The notes beneath the pieces were generated by a model. It saw nothing but the letters and a program-made list of their open reading frames with translations, was not told where the DNA came from and made no database searches. The position numbers were made by a program, and so were the translations under genes. Of a stretch of DNA of 54,345 bases, positions 17,078-25,067 are shown one piece after another; position 1 is the stretch's first letter; each line of letters opens with the position of its first letter. The stretch covers positions 1-54,345 of the forward strand of contig JBEVJC010000026.1 in NCBI GenBank assembly GCA_040510375.1, read 5' to 3'. This stretch comes from JBEVJC01 sp040510375 (lineage in GTDB: Bacteria; Bacteroidota; Bacteroidia; Chitinophagales; Chitinophagaceae).

Positions 17078-18439
17078 ATGAACTACAGATCAATCATCAT
17101 CATTTCCCTCCGCTGTATCTTGATTTTTCTGGTAGCTGCCTGGATAACTGCAATAGTAAAACACCCCATCCATCTGGAACCGGACTCCCACGGTTATATT
17201 GAAGACGCAAAAAATCTTTTTGTTCCGGATTATGTATCGCTGCGGCCGCCGATGTATCCAGCCTGGCTGAGGCTATTTGGTAGTGGCAGCACATTCCTTA
17301 GTCTGTTTTGTTTTTTTATCAATGCATTCAGTCTTTTGTACCTGGTACATCTGGCAGGCAATAAAGCACCTTCGGGCTGGAAGAAATTGTTTTCAATCCG
17401 GAATACGATTGTTTTAATTTTCTTCTTTTTAATGTCGGCAATCTGGAGCTATTGTGCCACTGTTCTGACAGAGTCAATATTGTTCGCTGTAGAAATATGG
17501 ATCTTTATTTTGCTGACAGGAATTTTTAATTCCACACGGCCATGGCGTCCTGTTAGAATTATTTTATACTCAATATTAATCGGCCTTTTGGCAGTTACAT
17601 TGAAGCCATGGATCATGCTTATGGTGCTGCTGATGAGTTTTCTGTTGTTTGTTGCAAGTTTACTGTTCAGGGATTTCAGAGTGCACCGCCGCGCTTCTGC
17701 ACTGCTTTTAACGATTTGTACCGTAATATTCCTGGGTACCTATTCCTATAGTAAAAGTAAAAGTTTTGAGTCGGCGAATTCGGTTGTACTCATGATCAGC
17801 ACACCCCGTGAAATTAAAGATCTCCACGTACGATTAAATGATCCGTCTTTAACCCGGGATTCAGCTGCCTTTATTAAAAGTATTTTAAGTGATATTGAAA
17901 TCATCAATACCCAATACGGTGGTAATCCCTGGGACGCTTCTCAGGCCGGGAATTTGCAAGTACTGAATTTTTTCAGGAATGAAAACACACCTGCCATAAG
18001 GAAGGCATTTAATATGATGTATTTTGATCACTGGCACAATACCCTGGATCTTGCCACTGTTGCTTTGTCGCGGTATTTCATCAAACTTAAAACCGGGTTA
18101 TCCAGTCTGGATATTGTTTACGGTCCCGACATACGGTTTATCAGGAAGATTGATTTTCCTTTTATATTTATTGGTTCGTTGTTATGTATTATCTATTACT
18201 TCAGGGTTCATAGAAAGAAAAATAAAACCAGGGCGAATTATACAATTTTCATATTCACCTCCATCATATTTTTCTCCGGAGTCCTTTGTGCTATTGCGCT
18301 TACCCTGGCGGGGACTGATCTCCAACGGGTAGTTTATACAGCAATCCCCTTTCAGTTATTTGCTTTAACGTATTTTGTATTTCTGTTCAGGGTGCCGGTG
18401 GTGGATAATAGTAATCGCGGGCCGATCGATGGTATATGA
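17078..18439 (+). CDS. Polytopic membrane protein, GT-C (PMT/GT39)-like
   Basis: A 453-residue protein with about 9-11 hydrophobic helices. The first periplasmic loop holds EPDSHGYIEDAKNLF followed by RPPMYPAWLRLFG, a pattern I associate with membrane GT-C glycosyltransferases (acidic DSxxY near TM1, then RPPxYP). A second loop has TESILF after TM4. The C-terminal half has a larger soluble segment (about 230-330) before the last three helices. Donor and acceptor are unknown, and the catalytic assignment is tentative. The gene has no obvious link to metals, yet it splits the metal cluster. It is bracketed by the 24-bp repeat and preceded by its own candidate promoter, consistent with later insertion. 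Confidence 0.65.
   Translation: MNYRSIIIISLRCILIFLVAAWITAIVKHPIHLEPDSHGYIEDAKNLFVPDYVSLRPPMYPAWLRLFGSGSTFLSLFCFFINAFSLLYLVHLAGNKAPSGWKKLFSIRNTIVLIFFFLMSAIWSYCATVLTESILFAVEIWIFILLTGIFNSTRPWRPVRIILYSILIGLLAVTLKPWIMLMVLLMSFLLFVASLLFRDFRVHRRASALLLTICTVIFLGTYSYSKSKSFESANSVVLMISTPREIKDLHVRLNDPSLTRDSAAFIKSILSDIEIINTQYGGNPWDASQAGNLQVLNFFRNENTPAIRKAFNMMYFDHWHNTLDLATVALSRYFIKLKTGLSSLDIVYGPDIRFIRKIDFPFIFIGSLLCIIYYFRVHRKKNKTRANYTIFIFTSIIFFSGVLCAIALTLAGTDLQRVVYTAIPFQLFALTYFVFLFRVPVVDNSNRGPIDGI
18416..18439 (+). repeat. Right copy of the 24-bp imperfect direct repeat
   Basis: Partner of 17004-17027; it forms the last seven codons and stop of the membrane protein gene (RGPIDGI). Confidence 0.75.
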
Positions 18440-18552
18440 CAGGTGTCTATACGTTTAAGGAGGGTGGGCCGGACGAATTATGTAAAAGGAATGACGGGTA
18501 ATGTAACAGGTCCGCCTGGGTTTTGATGGAGTTTTGTGTTAAATTAATAACC

Positions 18553-19266
18553 ATGACACATCAGTATAATATCAGCGGTCTTACCTGCGGAAACTGCGTA
18601 AAAAAAGTAAAATCAGAGTTACTGAAAATCGGCGATCTCATCGGAGCCGAGATTGACTATAAATCGGGGCTGGCCGAGATCCAGATGCAAAAGCATATTT
18701 CCACCAAACAATTACAGGAGGCGGTGGGCCGTGCGGGCAGTTATAAGATTACCGAAGAAAATGTAGATATGTCAGACGGTGCTGTTTCCGGGGTTTCTTA
18801 CAAGCCGCTGGCACTGATTTTCGGATATATCCTCCTGGTTACAGCGCTCTCACAGGTTAATGCCGGCGGGTTTGAAATACAATCAGCCATGGAATACTTC
18901 ATGGGTGGTTTTTTCCTGGTCTTTTCTTTTTTCAAATTGATGAACCTGACTGGTTTTGCAGAAGGATACAGGACCTATGATGTGGTAGCAAAGGCGATCC
19001 CGGCCTGGGGATTCATTTATCCGTTTGTAGAGCTGGCACTGGGAATTGCGTTTGTCACCGGTTTTGAACCATTGTTGACTAATGCGGTTGCATTTGTGGT
19101 GATGGGTGTCAGCAGTATCGGGGTAATCAGGAGTCTGATGGCTAAGAAAGAAATCCAATGCGCCTGCCTGGGTACGGTGATTAAACTTCCGTTGGGGAAG
19201 GTCACGCTGGTGGAGGATTTACTGATGGTGGTTATGAGTGGGGCGATGATTTTGATGATTGTATAG
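18553..19266 (+). CDS. HMA domain fused to a MauE/DoxX-like membrane protein
   Basis: A 237-residue protein: a cytoplasmic HMA domain (about 1-68) with GLTCGNC (Cys12, Cys15), then four membrane helices (about 87-230) of the MauE/DoxX type. Between the last helices lies EIQCACLGTVIKLPLGKVT, a Cys-x-Cys-containing loop characteristic of these redox-associated membrane proteins. The combination of a cytoplasmic Cys-x-x-Cys chaperone domain and a thiol-containing membrane unit recalls mercury/copper uptake proteins, but the transport direction is unknown. ATG 18553 is preferred over an upstream in-frame start at 18523 because it places the HMA strand at the N-terminus. Last metal-related gene of the cluster. 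Confidence 0.85.
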   Translation: MTHQYNISGLTCGNCVKKVKSELLKIGDLIGAEIDYKSGLAEIQMQKHISTKQLQEAVGRAGSYKITEENVDMSDGAVSGVSYKPLALIFGYILLVTALSQVNAGGFEIQSAMEYFMGGFFLVFSFFKLMNLTGFAEGYRTYDVVAKAIPAWGFIYPFVELALGIAFVTGFEPLLTNAVAFVVMGVSSIGVIRSLMAKKEIQCACLGTVIKLPLGKVTLVEDLLMVVMSGAMILMIV

Positions 19267-19596
19267 TAAGAATATTCTGGTGCTATAATTTTGTTGAGTG
19301 TATTTGTTCGAAAATTTTCTAAGGATTTTTAAGCATAAACTCTAAGTTTTTAAAAATAAAATATTTATTTTTTGCTAATGGATGAAATATCTCATATTTT
19401 GAAACAGTACAAAAGATGGATGAGTAGGAACACTAAATAAATATCATCAATGAGAATTGCATTCGTGGACCGAGCGGCATTATCTCAAGCTACCCGATAT
19501 TAAAACTGTCGGCAGAGACACTGATACTATCTTCATTCATAAATGACAATCGCACATACGTATTTTCGGTATGATTTCACGGAGGAAATTAGATAG
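19267..19596 (+). other. AT-rich spacer without a recognisable gene
   Basis: About 330 bases, visibly richer in A and T than the flanking genes, with stops in all frames. The only clear signal is GGAGGAAATT at about 19578-19588, a Shine-Dalgarno-like sequence before the ATG at 19597, which is rare in this window. No tRNA, hairpin terminator or repeat was seen. Confidence 0.5.
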
Positions 19597-19927
19597 ATGA
19601 GAAAGTTCGCAAATGTTTGTTTTGTTGTATTAATTATCAGTTGTTCCAATTCCAGTAATAAGTGTCAGCATGTTTTTGTAGGATTTGATAAAACGACCTA
19701 TAATGTTTTGGGTTGTTTAGAAGACTCGTTGGAAACCGGGACCTGGTCAATATTAAGTCCGGATGGTGGTTTATTGGAGTCTGGAATATATTTAGCCTCC
19801 TTTTGGCGACAAGGCAAGGGACTATAATTGGAATAAAGCAGGAATGAAACATGCTCGACTTGATACCAAGGGTAAGCTGTTCGGAGGAAATCAGATTTCT
19901 AAAGGATTAAGTTTTCGAATATGGTAA
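19597..19927 (+). pseudogene. Small lipoprotein gene, probably frameshifted
   Basis: The ATG frame gives 76 residues ending at 19827: a lipoprotein-like N-terminus (FVVLIISC, Cys16), then ETGTWSILSPDGGLLESGIY, which resembles one unit of the MORN/YwqK-type repeats of antitoxin or immunity lipoproteins. At about 19800 the +1 frame opens and continues without a stop to TAA 19925-19927, adding some 40 plausible residues (FGDKARDYNWNKAGMKHARL and on). That frame overlaps the start of the next lipoprotein gene (ATG 19921), as expected for an intact gene end. A single-base change near the TTTT at 19801-19804 would join the two. A sequencing error or a programmed shift is also possible. Confidence 0.5.
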
Positions 19928-20301
19928 ATATTAAAGGTCTACGCTACGCCGTTTTTCTACTGATTATCGGGTTAACTCTAGCGATTGGTTGTGTGGACAA
20001 AAAAAGTAAAGTCAGTTTATTTGGAAAAAGAAAAGTATGTTCTGGTTTATGGTTGGAAAAGTACCGGGTATTTTCTGGGGGCGCGTATTCAGCCGAGTTA
20101 TATACTGATTATTTGACTGATTCTACGAATTTCCGGGTTTTAATTGGTCAACATGATGATATGTCAAACTTTTCATACGACTGTAAAGGTGATACCGTAG
20201 TAGTGACGAAATTTCTAATTGAAGAGAATGGTCGTAAAAGGCCGGATAAAGAAAGCAATTTTAGCCTGTCGCATCTCAAATCTCAGGGAATCTTCGAATA
20301 G
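19921..20301 (+). CDS. Small lipoprotein, unknown function
   Basis: A 126-residue protein with a signal peptide ending in the lipobox LAIGC (Cys24). A compact region follows with SGLWLEKYRVFSGGAYSAEL and a Lys/Glu-rich C-terminus. I do not recognise a family. The ATG lies inside the 3' end of the preceding shifted frame, so the two were probably co-translated. Codon use is AT-rich like the patch around it, suggesting recent acquisition. Such paired small lipoproteins in Bacteroidota are sometimes immunity proteins, but no toxin is seen here. Confidence 0.6.
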   Translation: MVNIKGLRYAVFLLIIGLTLAIGCVDKKSKVSLFGKRKVCSGLWLEKYRVFSGGAYSAELYTDYLTDSTNFRVLIGQHDDMSNFSYDCKGDTVVVTKFLIEENGRKRPDKESNFSLSHLKSQGIFE

Positions 20302-20354
20302 TAGTTTGTCAACAAATTCTATTTTCGACGGATATACGTTTACTGCGCGAGCTG

Positions 20355-20771
20355 ATGACGTTGTCGTTTGGTGGGAAATGCATCGATGAAAGTCTTGACC
20401 AGGTTTTTATCTTCGGGATTGAGTTGCTCAATCATTATGATTTTATTGTTAGGATGCAAAATGATTACGGAATGAAAATGTACGGTCAAGAAATTATGAA
20501 ACCAATTTATAAAGTGTTACTGCTGAATATTGCAATCACAATATTGTTTGTTACGATGTATTTTATTACAGGATTTTTATTGGGCTACGGAGCTAACAGT
20601 ACCCACTCAGAGCGAGCAACAAAGTTGTATATGTTATTTGGCATTGGTCACTTCCTTCTAAATATTTGGCTTTTGCATAGAGTTAGCACATTAAATCTGG
20701 TTAACGTTGGCATTACACTCGTTGAACTATTGTCTTTATACGTTGTAATTTTTTGCTACTTTAGTAGTTAG
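20355..20771 (+). CDS. Small membrane protein, unknown function
   Basis: A 138-residue frame with three predicted helices (about residues 52-75, 90-110 and 114-135 from ATG 20355) and no charged motif of note. The first 33 residues before ATG 20454 look less protein-like, and ATG 20454, 20472 or 20478 may be the true start. The composition is AT-rich. No family recognised. Confidence 0.45.
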   Translation: MTLSFGGKCIDESLDQVFIFGIELLNHYDFIVRMQNDYGMKMYGQEIMKPIYKVLLLNIAITILFVTMYFITGFLLGYGANSTHSERATKLYMLFGIGHFLLNIWLLHRVSTLNLVNVGITLVELLSLYVVIFCYFSS

Positions 20772-21078
20772 CCAAGCCCGATGGAGGTAGAAATGTTTTT
20801 AAGCGCAAGGCTACGCCTTGATGCTTATATTTACATACCAATTATTCCCGATTTTGATAACTTCACATACGTATTGGTAGCTACAGGTAATTATAAATGG
20901 TAGCGGCGGATCACTTCGCGAAGTATAGACCGGGTTTCCATTACGCACGATCCCATTTTTACGGTAGTTTCCCCATTCAAAAACAGGGGTATTTTCATAA
21001 CCCGCTGAAAATGGCGAAGATGACACACCGGAGTAAATAAGGTGGACAAACAAAATTTTTTTCTTTTGGTTTGCCCGT
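20772..21078 (+). other. Spacer before tex without a clear gene
   Basis: About 300 bases containing two short dyads: CAAGGC-TAC-GCCTTG at about 20806-20820 and the perfect palindrome ACTTCGCGAAGT at 20913-20924. Neither has a T-run. An 80-codon minus-strand frame (20811-21053) has no recognisable features, and I do not call it a gene. Confidence 0.4.
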
Positions 21079-21086
21079 TACATTTG
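21079..21086 (+). promoter_or_regulatory. Putative -7 element (TACATTTG) of tex
   Basis: TACATTTG fits TAnnTTTG and ends 20 bases before ATG 21107, giving a leader of about 15 bases. No good -33 element at the expected spacing. Confidence 0.4.
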
Positions 21087-21106
21087 CTCCCCCAAACGGA
21101 ATACCT

Positions 21107-23374
21107 ATGGAGCTAAAATATGCCAGCCAGATTGCATCCACACTCAATCTTTCCCTCAAACAGGTCAACAGTATCCACGACCTGCACACCGAAGGTTCAA
21201 CCATCCCATTTATTGCCCGCTACCGTAAGGAAGCTACCGGCAATCTCGATGAAGTGGTGATCGGCGATGTAATAGAACAGGTCAAGTATTTTAATGAACT
21301 GGAGAAGAGAAAGGAGACCGTCCTGAAGACCATGAAGGAGATCGGGAAACTGACCCCTGAACTGGAAAAACGGATTACCGAAACGGTTAGTGCCACCGAA
21401 CTGGAGGATATTTATCTCCCCTACAAACCCAAGCGCAAAACAAAGGCTACCGTTGCCATCGAAAAAGGACTGGAACCACTGGCTAAAAGAATTTTTGATG
21501 AAGAAGAGATAGACGTAGATGCCATTGCCACCGGCTTTATCAATACTGAAGTAAAAGATAGCGCAGAAGCCCTGCAGGGTGCACGTGATATCATGGCCGA
21601 ATGGATTTCTGAAAATGAACAGGCAAGGAATATCGTCCGCAAACTTTTCCAGGAAGAAGGTAAACTTTCATCGCGTGTTTTGTCGACCAAAAAGGACGAT
21701 CCGGAGGCACAGAAATACCGCGACTATTTTGAATTTGGCGAAATGCTGGGCGATAGCCCCTCACACCGCGTACTTGCAATCCGCCGCGGTGAGAAAGAGG
21801 GTTACCTGATCATGGATATTAATATTGAAAAAGAAACCGCGCATGAATCACTGAAGCGCACTTTCGTAAAACATAGTAATGGTTCCTCCCGGCAACTGGG
21901 TCTCGCTATCGAAGATTCATTCAACCGGTTATTGAAATCATCTATCGAAAACGAATTCCGCGTCAGCAGTAAGACCCGGGCCGACGAAGAAGCCATCCGG
22001 GTGTTTGCTGAGAACCTCCGCCAGTTGTTACTGGCATCGCCACTGGGCAACAAACGCGTGCTGGCACTGGATCCGGGCTTCCGGACCGGCTGTAAAGTGG
22101 TTTGCCTGGATGAGCGTGGCACCTTCCTGAAATACCAGACCATCTTCCCCCATGCTCCGCAAAATGAATGGCAGGCATCTATCCAGACCCTGAAAGAACT
22201 GGTAGCGAAATATGATATCGAAGCGATCGGATACGGGAATGGTACGGCAAGTAAAGAGACAGACCAATTGGTGCGCAGTATCGACTTTGGCCGTCCTGTT
22301 GCCGTATTTATGGTGAACGAGAGCGGCGCGTCCATTTATTCAGCAAGTGAAGTGGCAAGGGATGAATTCCCCGATGAAGATGTGACCGTACGTGGAGCAA
22401 TCAGTATCGGTCGCCGGTTACTGGATCCATTGAGCGAACTGGTTAAGATTGACGCGAAGAGTATCGGGGTTGGACAATATCAGCACGACGTAAACCAGAC
22501 CAGATTAAAGGAAGCACTTGACCAGGTAGTAGAAAGCTGTGTGAACTTTGTGGGTGTTGATCTTAATACAGCCAGTAAACACCTGCTGACATACGTATCA
22601 GGCTTGAGCTCAACTGTAGCCAAAAACATTGTTGAATACCGGACAAAAAATGGTGGATTCAAGTCAAGGGAAGAACTGAAGAAAGTGGCCATGCTGGGTC
22701 CAAAGGCTTTTGAACAATGCGCCGGGTTCCTGAAAGTAACTAATGCAGAAAACCCCCTCGACAATTCAGCGGTGCATCCGGAAAGTTATCATGTGGTGCA
22801 GGCAATGGCATCGAAGGTAAATAGTGAAGTAGGGGAACTGATCCGTAATGCGGAACTGAGGAAACAGCTGAAGGCAAAAGATTTTGTTACCGAAATTATT
22901 GGCCAGTTTACCATCGAGGATATCATGAAGGAGCTGGAAAAACCTGGTCGCGACCCGCGATCGCCAATTGAAGAGTTCCGCTTTGCTGATGGTGTGACTA
23001 CCATGGGTGACCTGAAACCTGGTATGAAGATCCCCGGCATTGTTACGAATATCACCAACTTTGGCGCCTTTGTGGATGTAGGCGTGAAACAGGATGGACT
23101 GGTGCATATCTCCCACCTGAGCAACCGTTATATCAGTGATCCGAATGAAGCAGTGAAACTGAACCAGAAAGTGATGGTGACTGTACTGGAGGTTGACCCC
23201 AGCCGTAAACGTATTTCCTTATCCATGAAAGATGGAGGTGAACGCCCCGCACAGGAAGGCAGGAGAGATGACCAGCGTGGTAAACCAGGCACATCAAAGC
23301 CTGCAGCGAAAGCCGCGCCACTAAACGCCTTCCAGGCGAAACTGATGGAGTTGAAAGGGAAGTTTAAGGATTAA
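21107..23374 (+). CDS. Tex family RNA-binding transcriptional accessory protein
   Basis: A 755-residue Tex protein, a conserved nucleic-acid-binding factor thought to act on stalled transcription complexes. Domains in order: N-terminal helical Tex domain (about 1-190, with IPFIARYRKEATGNLDE), the central helical region, a YqgF-like RNase-H fold (about 325-450, RVLALDPGFRTGCKVVCLDE), helix-hairpin-helix repeats (about 490-560, LSSTVAKNIVEYR), and a C-terminal S1 domain (about 640-712, GIVTNITNFGAFVDVG and GLVHISHLS). A low-complexity tail follows the S1 domain. ATG 21107 (MELKYASQIAS) fits family starts and the -7 element; an in-frame upstream TTG at 21071 is not preferred. Confidence 0.95.
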   Translation: MELKYASQIASTLNLSLKQVNSIHDLHTEGSTIPFIARYRKEATGNLDEVVIGDVIEQVKYFNELEKRKETVLKTMKEIGKLTPELEKRITETVSATELEDIYLPYKPKRKTKATVAIEKGLEPLAKRIFDEEEIDVDAIATGFINTEVKDSAEALQGARDIMAEWISENEQARNIVRKLFQEEGKLSSRVLSTKKDDPEAQKYRDYFEFGEMLGDSPSHRVLAIRRGEKEGYLIMDINIEKETAHESLKRTFVKHSNGSSRQLGLAIEDSFNRLLKSSIENEFRVSSKTRADEEAIRVFAENLRQLLLASPLGNKRVLALDPGFRTGCKVVCLDERGTFLKYQTIFPHAPQNEWQASIQTLKELVAKYDIEAIGYGNGTASKETDQLVRSIDFGRPVAVFMVNESGASIYSASEVARDEFPDEDVTVRGAISIGRRLLDPLSELVKIDAKSIGVGQYQHDVNQTRLKEALDQVVESCVNFVGVDLNTASKHLLTYVSGLSSTVAKNIVEYRTKNGGFKSREELKKVAMLGPKAFEQCAGFLKVTNAENPLDNSAVHPESYHVVQAMASKVNSEVGELIRNAELRKQLKAKDFVTEIIGQFTIEDIMKELEKPGRDPRSPIEEFRFADGVTTMGDLKPGMKIPGIVTNITNFGAFVDVGVKQDGLVHISHLSNRYISDPNEAVKLNQKVMVTVLEVDPSRKRISLSMKDGGERPAQEGRRDDQRGKPGTSKPAAKAAPLNAFQAKLMELKGKFKD

Positions 23375-23515
23375 GGATTGTTCCCGAACGGGAAGTAACA
23401 TCGTAAGGACAATCCGCGGTTGGATGAAACACACTAACGATAGTCCCCGGATGGGAAGAAACGATAATCAAGATTGAATACGCTAACGATAGTCTTCCCG
23501 GATGGGACTGAACAC
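23371..23515. repeat. Small array of degenerate tandem repeats at the tex/cupin junction
   Basis: Four imperfect copies of a unit resembling TAACGATAGTCCCCGGATGG followed by GAAGAAAC begin at about 23371, 23404, 23435 and 23484. Spacings are 33, 31 and 49 bases. The last copy is the coding 3' end of the cupin gene (on the minus strand it encodes SPIREDYR-stop). The others fill the intergenic space between the convergent tex and cupin genes. It looks like repeated partial duplication of the cupin gene end followed by decay. Units are too short and variable for a CRISPR array. Confidence 0.6.
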
Positions 23516-23797
23516 ATCGATCAGCTGACACTCCGTAATTGCCCGGGCGCTATGTACCACATTGGATGGAATGACCTGCACAGCGCCTGGTTTTAATAAA
23601 ACGGTTTCATCACCGATCTGCATTTCCATTTCGCCATCAATCATATAAGTGATCTGTTCGTGTACATGATTATGAGCCGCCATCTGGGTGCCGGCCTTTA
23701 TTTGTACCAATCCGAAGGTCATATCGGTGGCATGACGGTAATACCCGGTGATACCGTTTACCAGTTCGCGTGGAGCGAGATCCTTTATCATTTCCAT
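23483..23797 (-). CDS. Small cupin-domain protein
   Basis: A 104-residue single-cupin protein. Cupin motif 1 is visible as AHNHVHEQITYMIDGEMEM with three His and one Glu as metal ligands. Motif 2 is PGAVQVIPSNVVHSARA with the fourth His. The fold is that of small metal-binding cupins (isomerases, dioxygenases or sugar binders); the activity cannot be assigned. It starts 7 bases after the ATP-grasp-like gene and belongs to the amidoligase-type run on the minus strand. Its 3' end takes part in the degenerate repeat array. Confidence 0.85.
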   Translation of the reverse strand: MEMIKDLAPRELVNGITGYYRHATDMTFGLVQIKAGTQMAAHNHVHEQITYMIDGEMEMQIGDETVLLKPGAVQVIPSNVVHSARAITECQLIDVFSPIREDYR

Positions 23798-23804
23798 ATC
23801 ATCA

Positions 23805-25001
23805 TTATTTTTGGAACAGGCAATAACTACCGCCTACCCATGTCTTGTCTTTATTATATCGTACGCCAATCATCTTACCCTTACTTAACCGTGCCAGGTT
23901 ATTTGACGGCACAGGCCGAAGGTTTCCATCTTTCCAGAAATAAAAAATCCGGATCTCCGCTTTTGCAGGCCCATCGGGCGTTTTAATGATATCGGCATAC
24001 TTTACCTTACGTTGAAGGATCCAGTTCTCCGGGTCTTTTACATTACTGATATCTTCGGCCGTGAGATCGATGATCACACCCTGACCGGCAAAGGAAAACA
24101 GTGGCTTCAATACATAGTTCTCCAGGTCCGCTGGCATTTGTTTCACCTCGTGTAAAAAATAAGTTTGCGGAACATACGGATGCCGGATTAATGGCAATGT
24201 ATACTTGCTGATCCGGTAAAACCAGGAAGGATGCGGCAGCCATTCCACATTTAATTCTTCAAAGAAAATCCGGCCCAGGGCCTGGACTTCGGGCGACTGC
24301 TGCTGCAGGTCGTCGAAGATTACCCGGTTGTAAATACGTTTAATTTTTGTTTTTACCCCATCGTTCATATAAAACAGGTCCTTATCCTCCCGGATCAGTT
24401 CTGTTATACAAACGGTCTTAATGCCGGTATAATGTTCCGTTGCATAAAAATCAATCTTTGTTTTTTGCTGATGGGGAAAGATCTCCAGCAGGATGACATT
24501 TTTCACATCTTCCGTACTGGTAATGATCTCTTTTAATTCTGCCAGGTAGGATTCGCGGTTGAATTTACCGAGATACGCTTCATATTTGTCGGGGATATCA
24601 AAATGTTTACGAAAAGTATCATCCATCAATACCTGGTAAGCGAACAGCGTCGGAAATCCCTGCATCTCGATCAACTGGGGCTCATAATCGCCTTCTTCAT
24701 TGATACAGATTCCAAAATCAAATGCAATGAAATGGGAGAATGCGTTTTCGTTGGGAACCTGCAGTCCTGGAGGAATCGCATTACTTGTGAGTTCCTTGAA
24801 TTTTGGGTCAACAATTATATCAACGATGCTTTCGCAGGCGTCCAGCATCATATTCGTGAAATATTTGGGAACAAATACCGGGGTTTCAGCCACACGGAAC
24901 TCCAATGCTCCGGGGAATACAGACTGGAGCTCATCCAGGAATGCCTGGTATTTTTCTTCAGTAAAAGCAGCATTGAAGGCATCTCGGACAGATGGAACCA
25001 T
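23805..25001 (-). CDS. ATP-grasp-like ligase, unassigned substrate
   Basis: A 398-residue protein. The C-terminal third has the ATP-grasp-like stretch ENYVLKPLFSFAGQGVIIDL (Lys and glycine-rich loop), then WILQRKVKYADII and AEIRIFYFW. The middle carries EPQLIEMQGFPTLFAYQ, and the N-terminal 100 residues are helical. These features recall pre-ATP-grasp/ATP-grasp peptide-bond-forming enzymes of the glutathionylspermidine-synthase type, but I cannot name a family with certainty. The gene follows the glutamine amidotransferase gene by 66 bases and precedes the cupin gene by 7, all on the minus strand. Together with the GCS2-type ligase and the second ATP-grasp gene upstream it suggests a small amide or peptide pathway. 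Confidence 0.6.
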   Translation of the reverse strand: MVPSVRDAFNAAFTEEKYQAFLDELQSVFPGALEFRVAETPVFVPKYFTNMMLDACESIVDIIVDPKFKELTSNAIPPGLQVPNENAFSHFIAFDFGICINEEGDYEPQLIEMQGFPTLFAYQVLMDDTFRKHFDIPDKYEAYLGKFNRESYLAELKEIITSTEDVKNVILLEIFPHQQKTKIDFYATEHYTGIKTVCITELIREDKDLFYMNDGVKTKIKRIYNRVIFDDLQQQSPEVQALGRIFFEELNVEWLPHPSWFYRISKYTLPLIRHPYVPQTYFLHEVKQMPADLENYVLKPLFSFAGQGVIIDLTAEDISNVKDPENWILQRKVKYADIIKTPDGPAKAEIRIFYFWKDGNLRPVPSNNLARLSKGKMIGVRYNKDKTWVGGSYCLFQK

Positions 25002-25067
25002 TACAGTTTATTTAAGCAGGATTAAGATACTGCATAGGGTAATAGATACCAAAACTATGTGCGTTTA

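Noticed and set aside
20913..20924. Palindrome ACTTCGCGAAGT as an operator or mobile-element end
   Set aside because: A single short palindrome without a partner copy, target duplication or nearby transposase.
20811..21053. 80-codon minus-strand frame in the spacer before tex
   Set aside because: No motif, no ribosome or promoter signal, and the region is AT-rich spacer.
23371..23515. Possible CRISPR array
   Set aside because: Units are 30-49 bases apart, strongly degenerate, derived from a gene end, and no cas gene is nearby.
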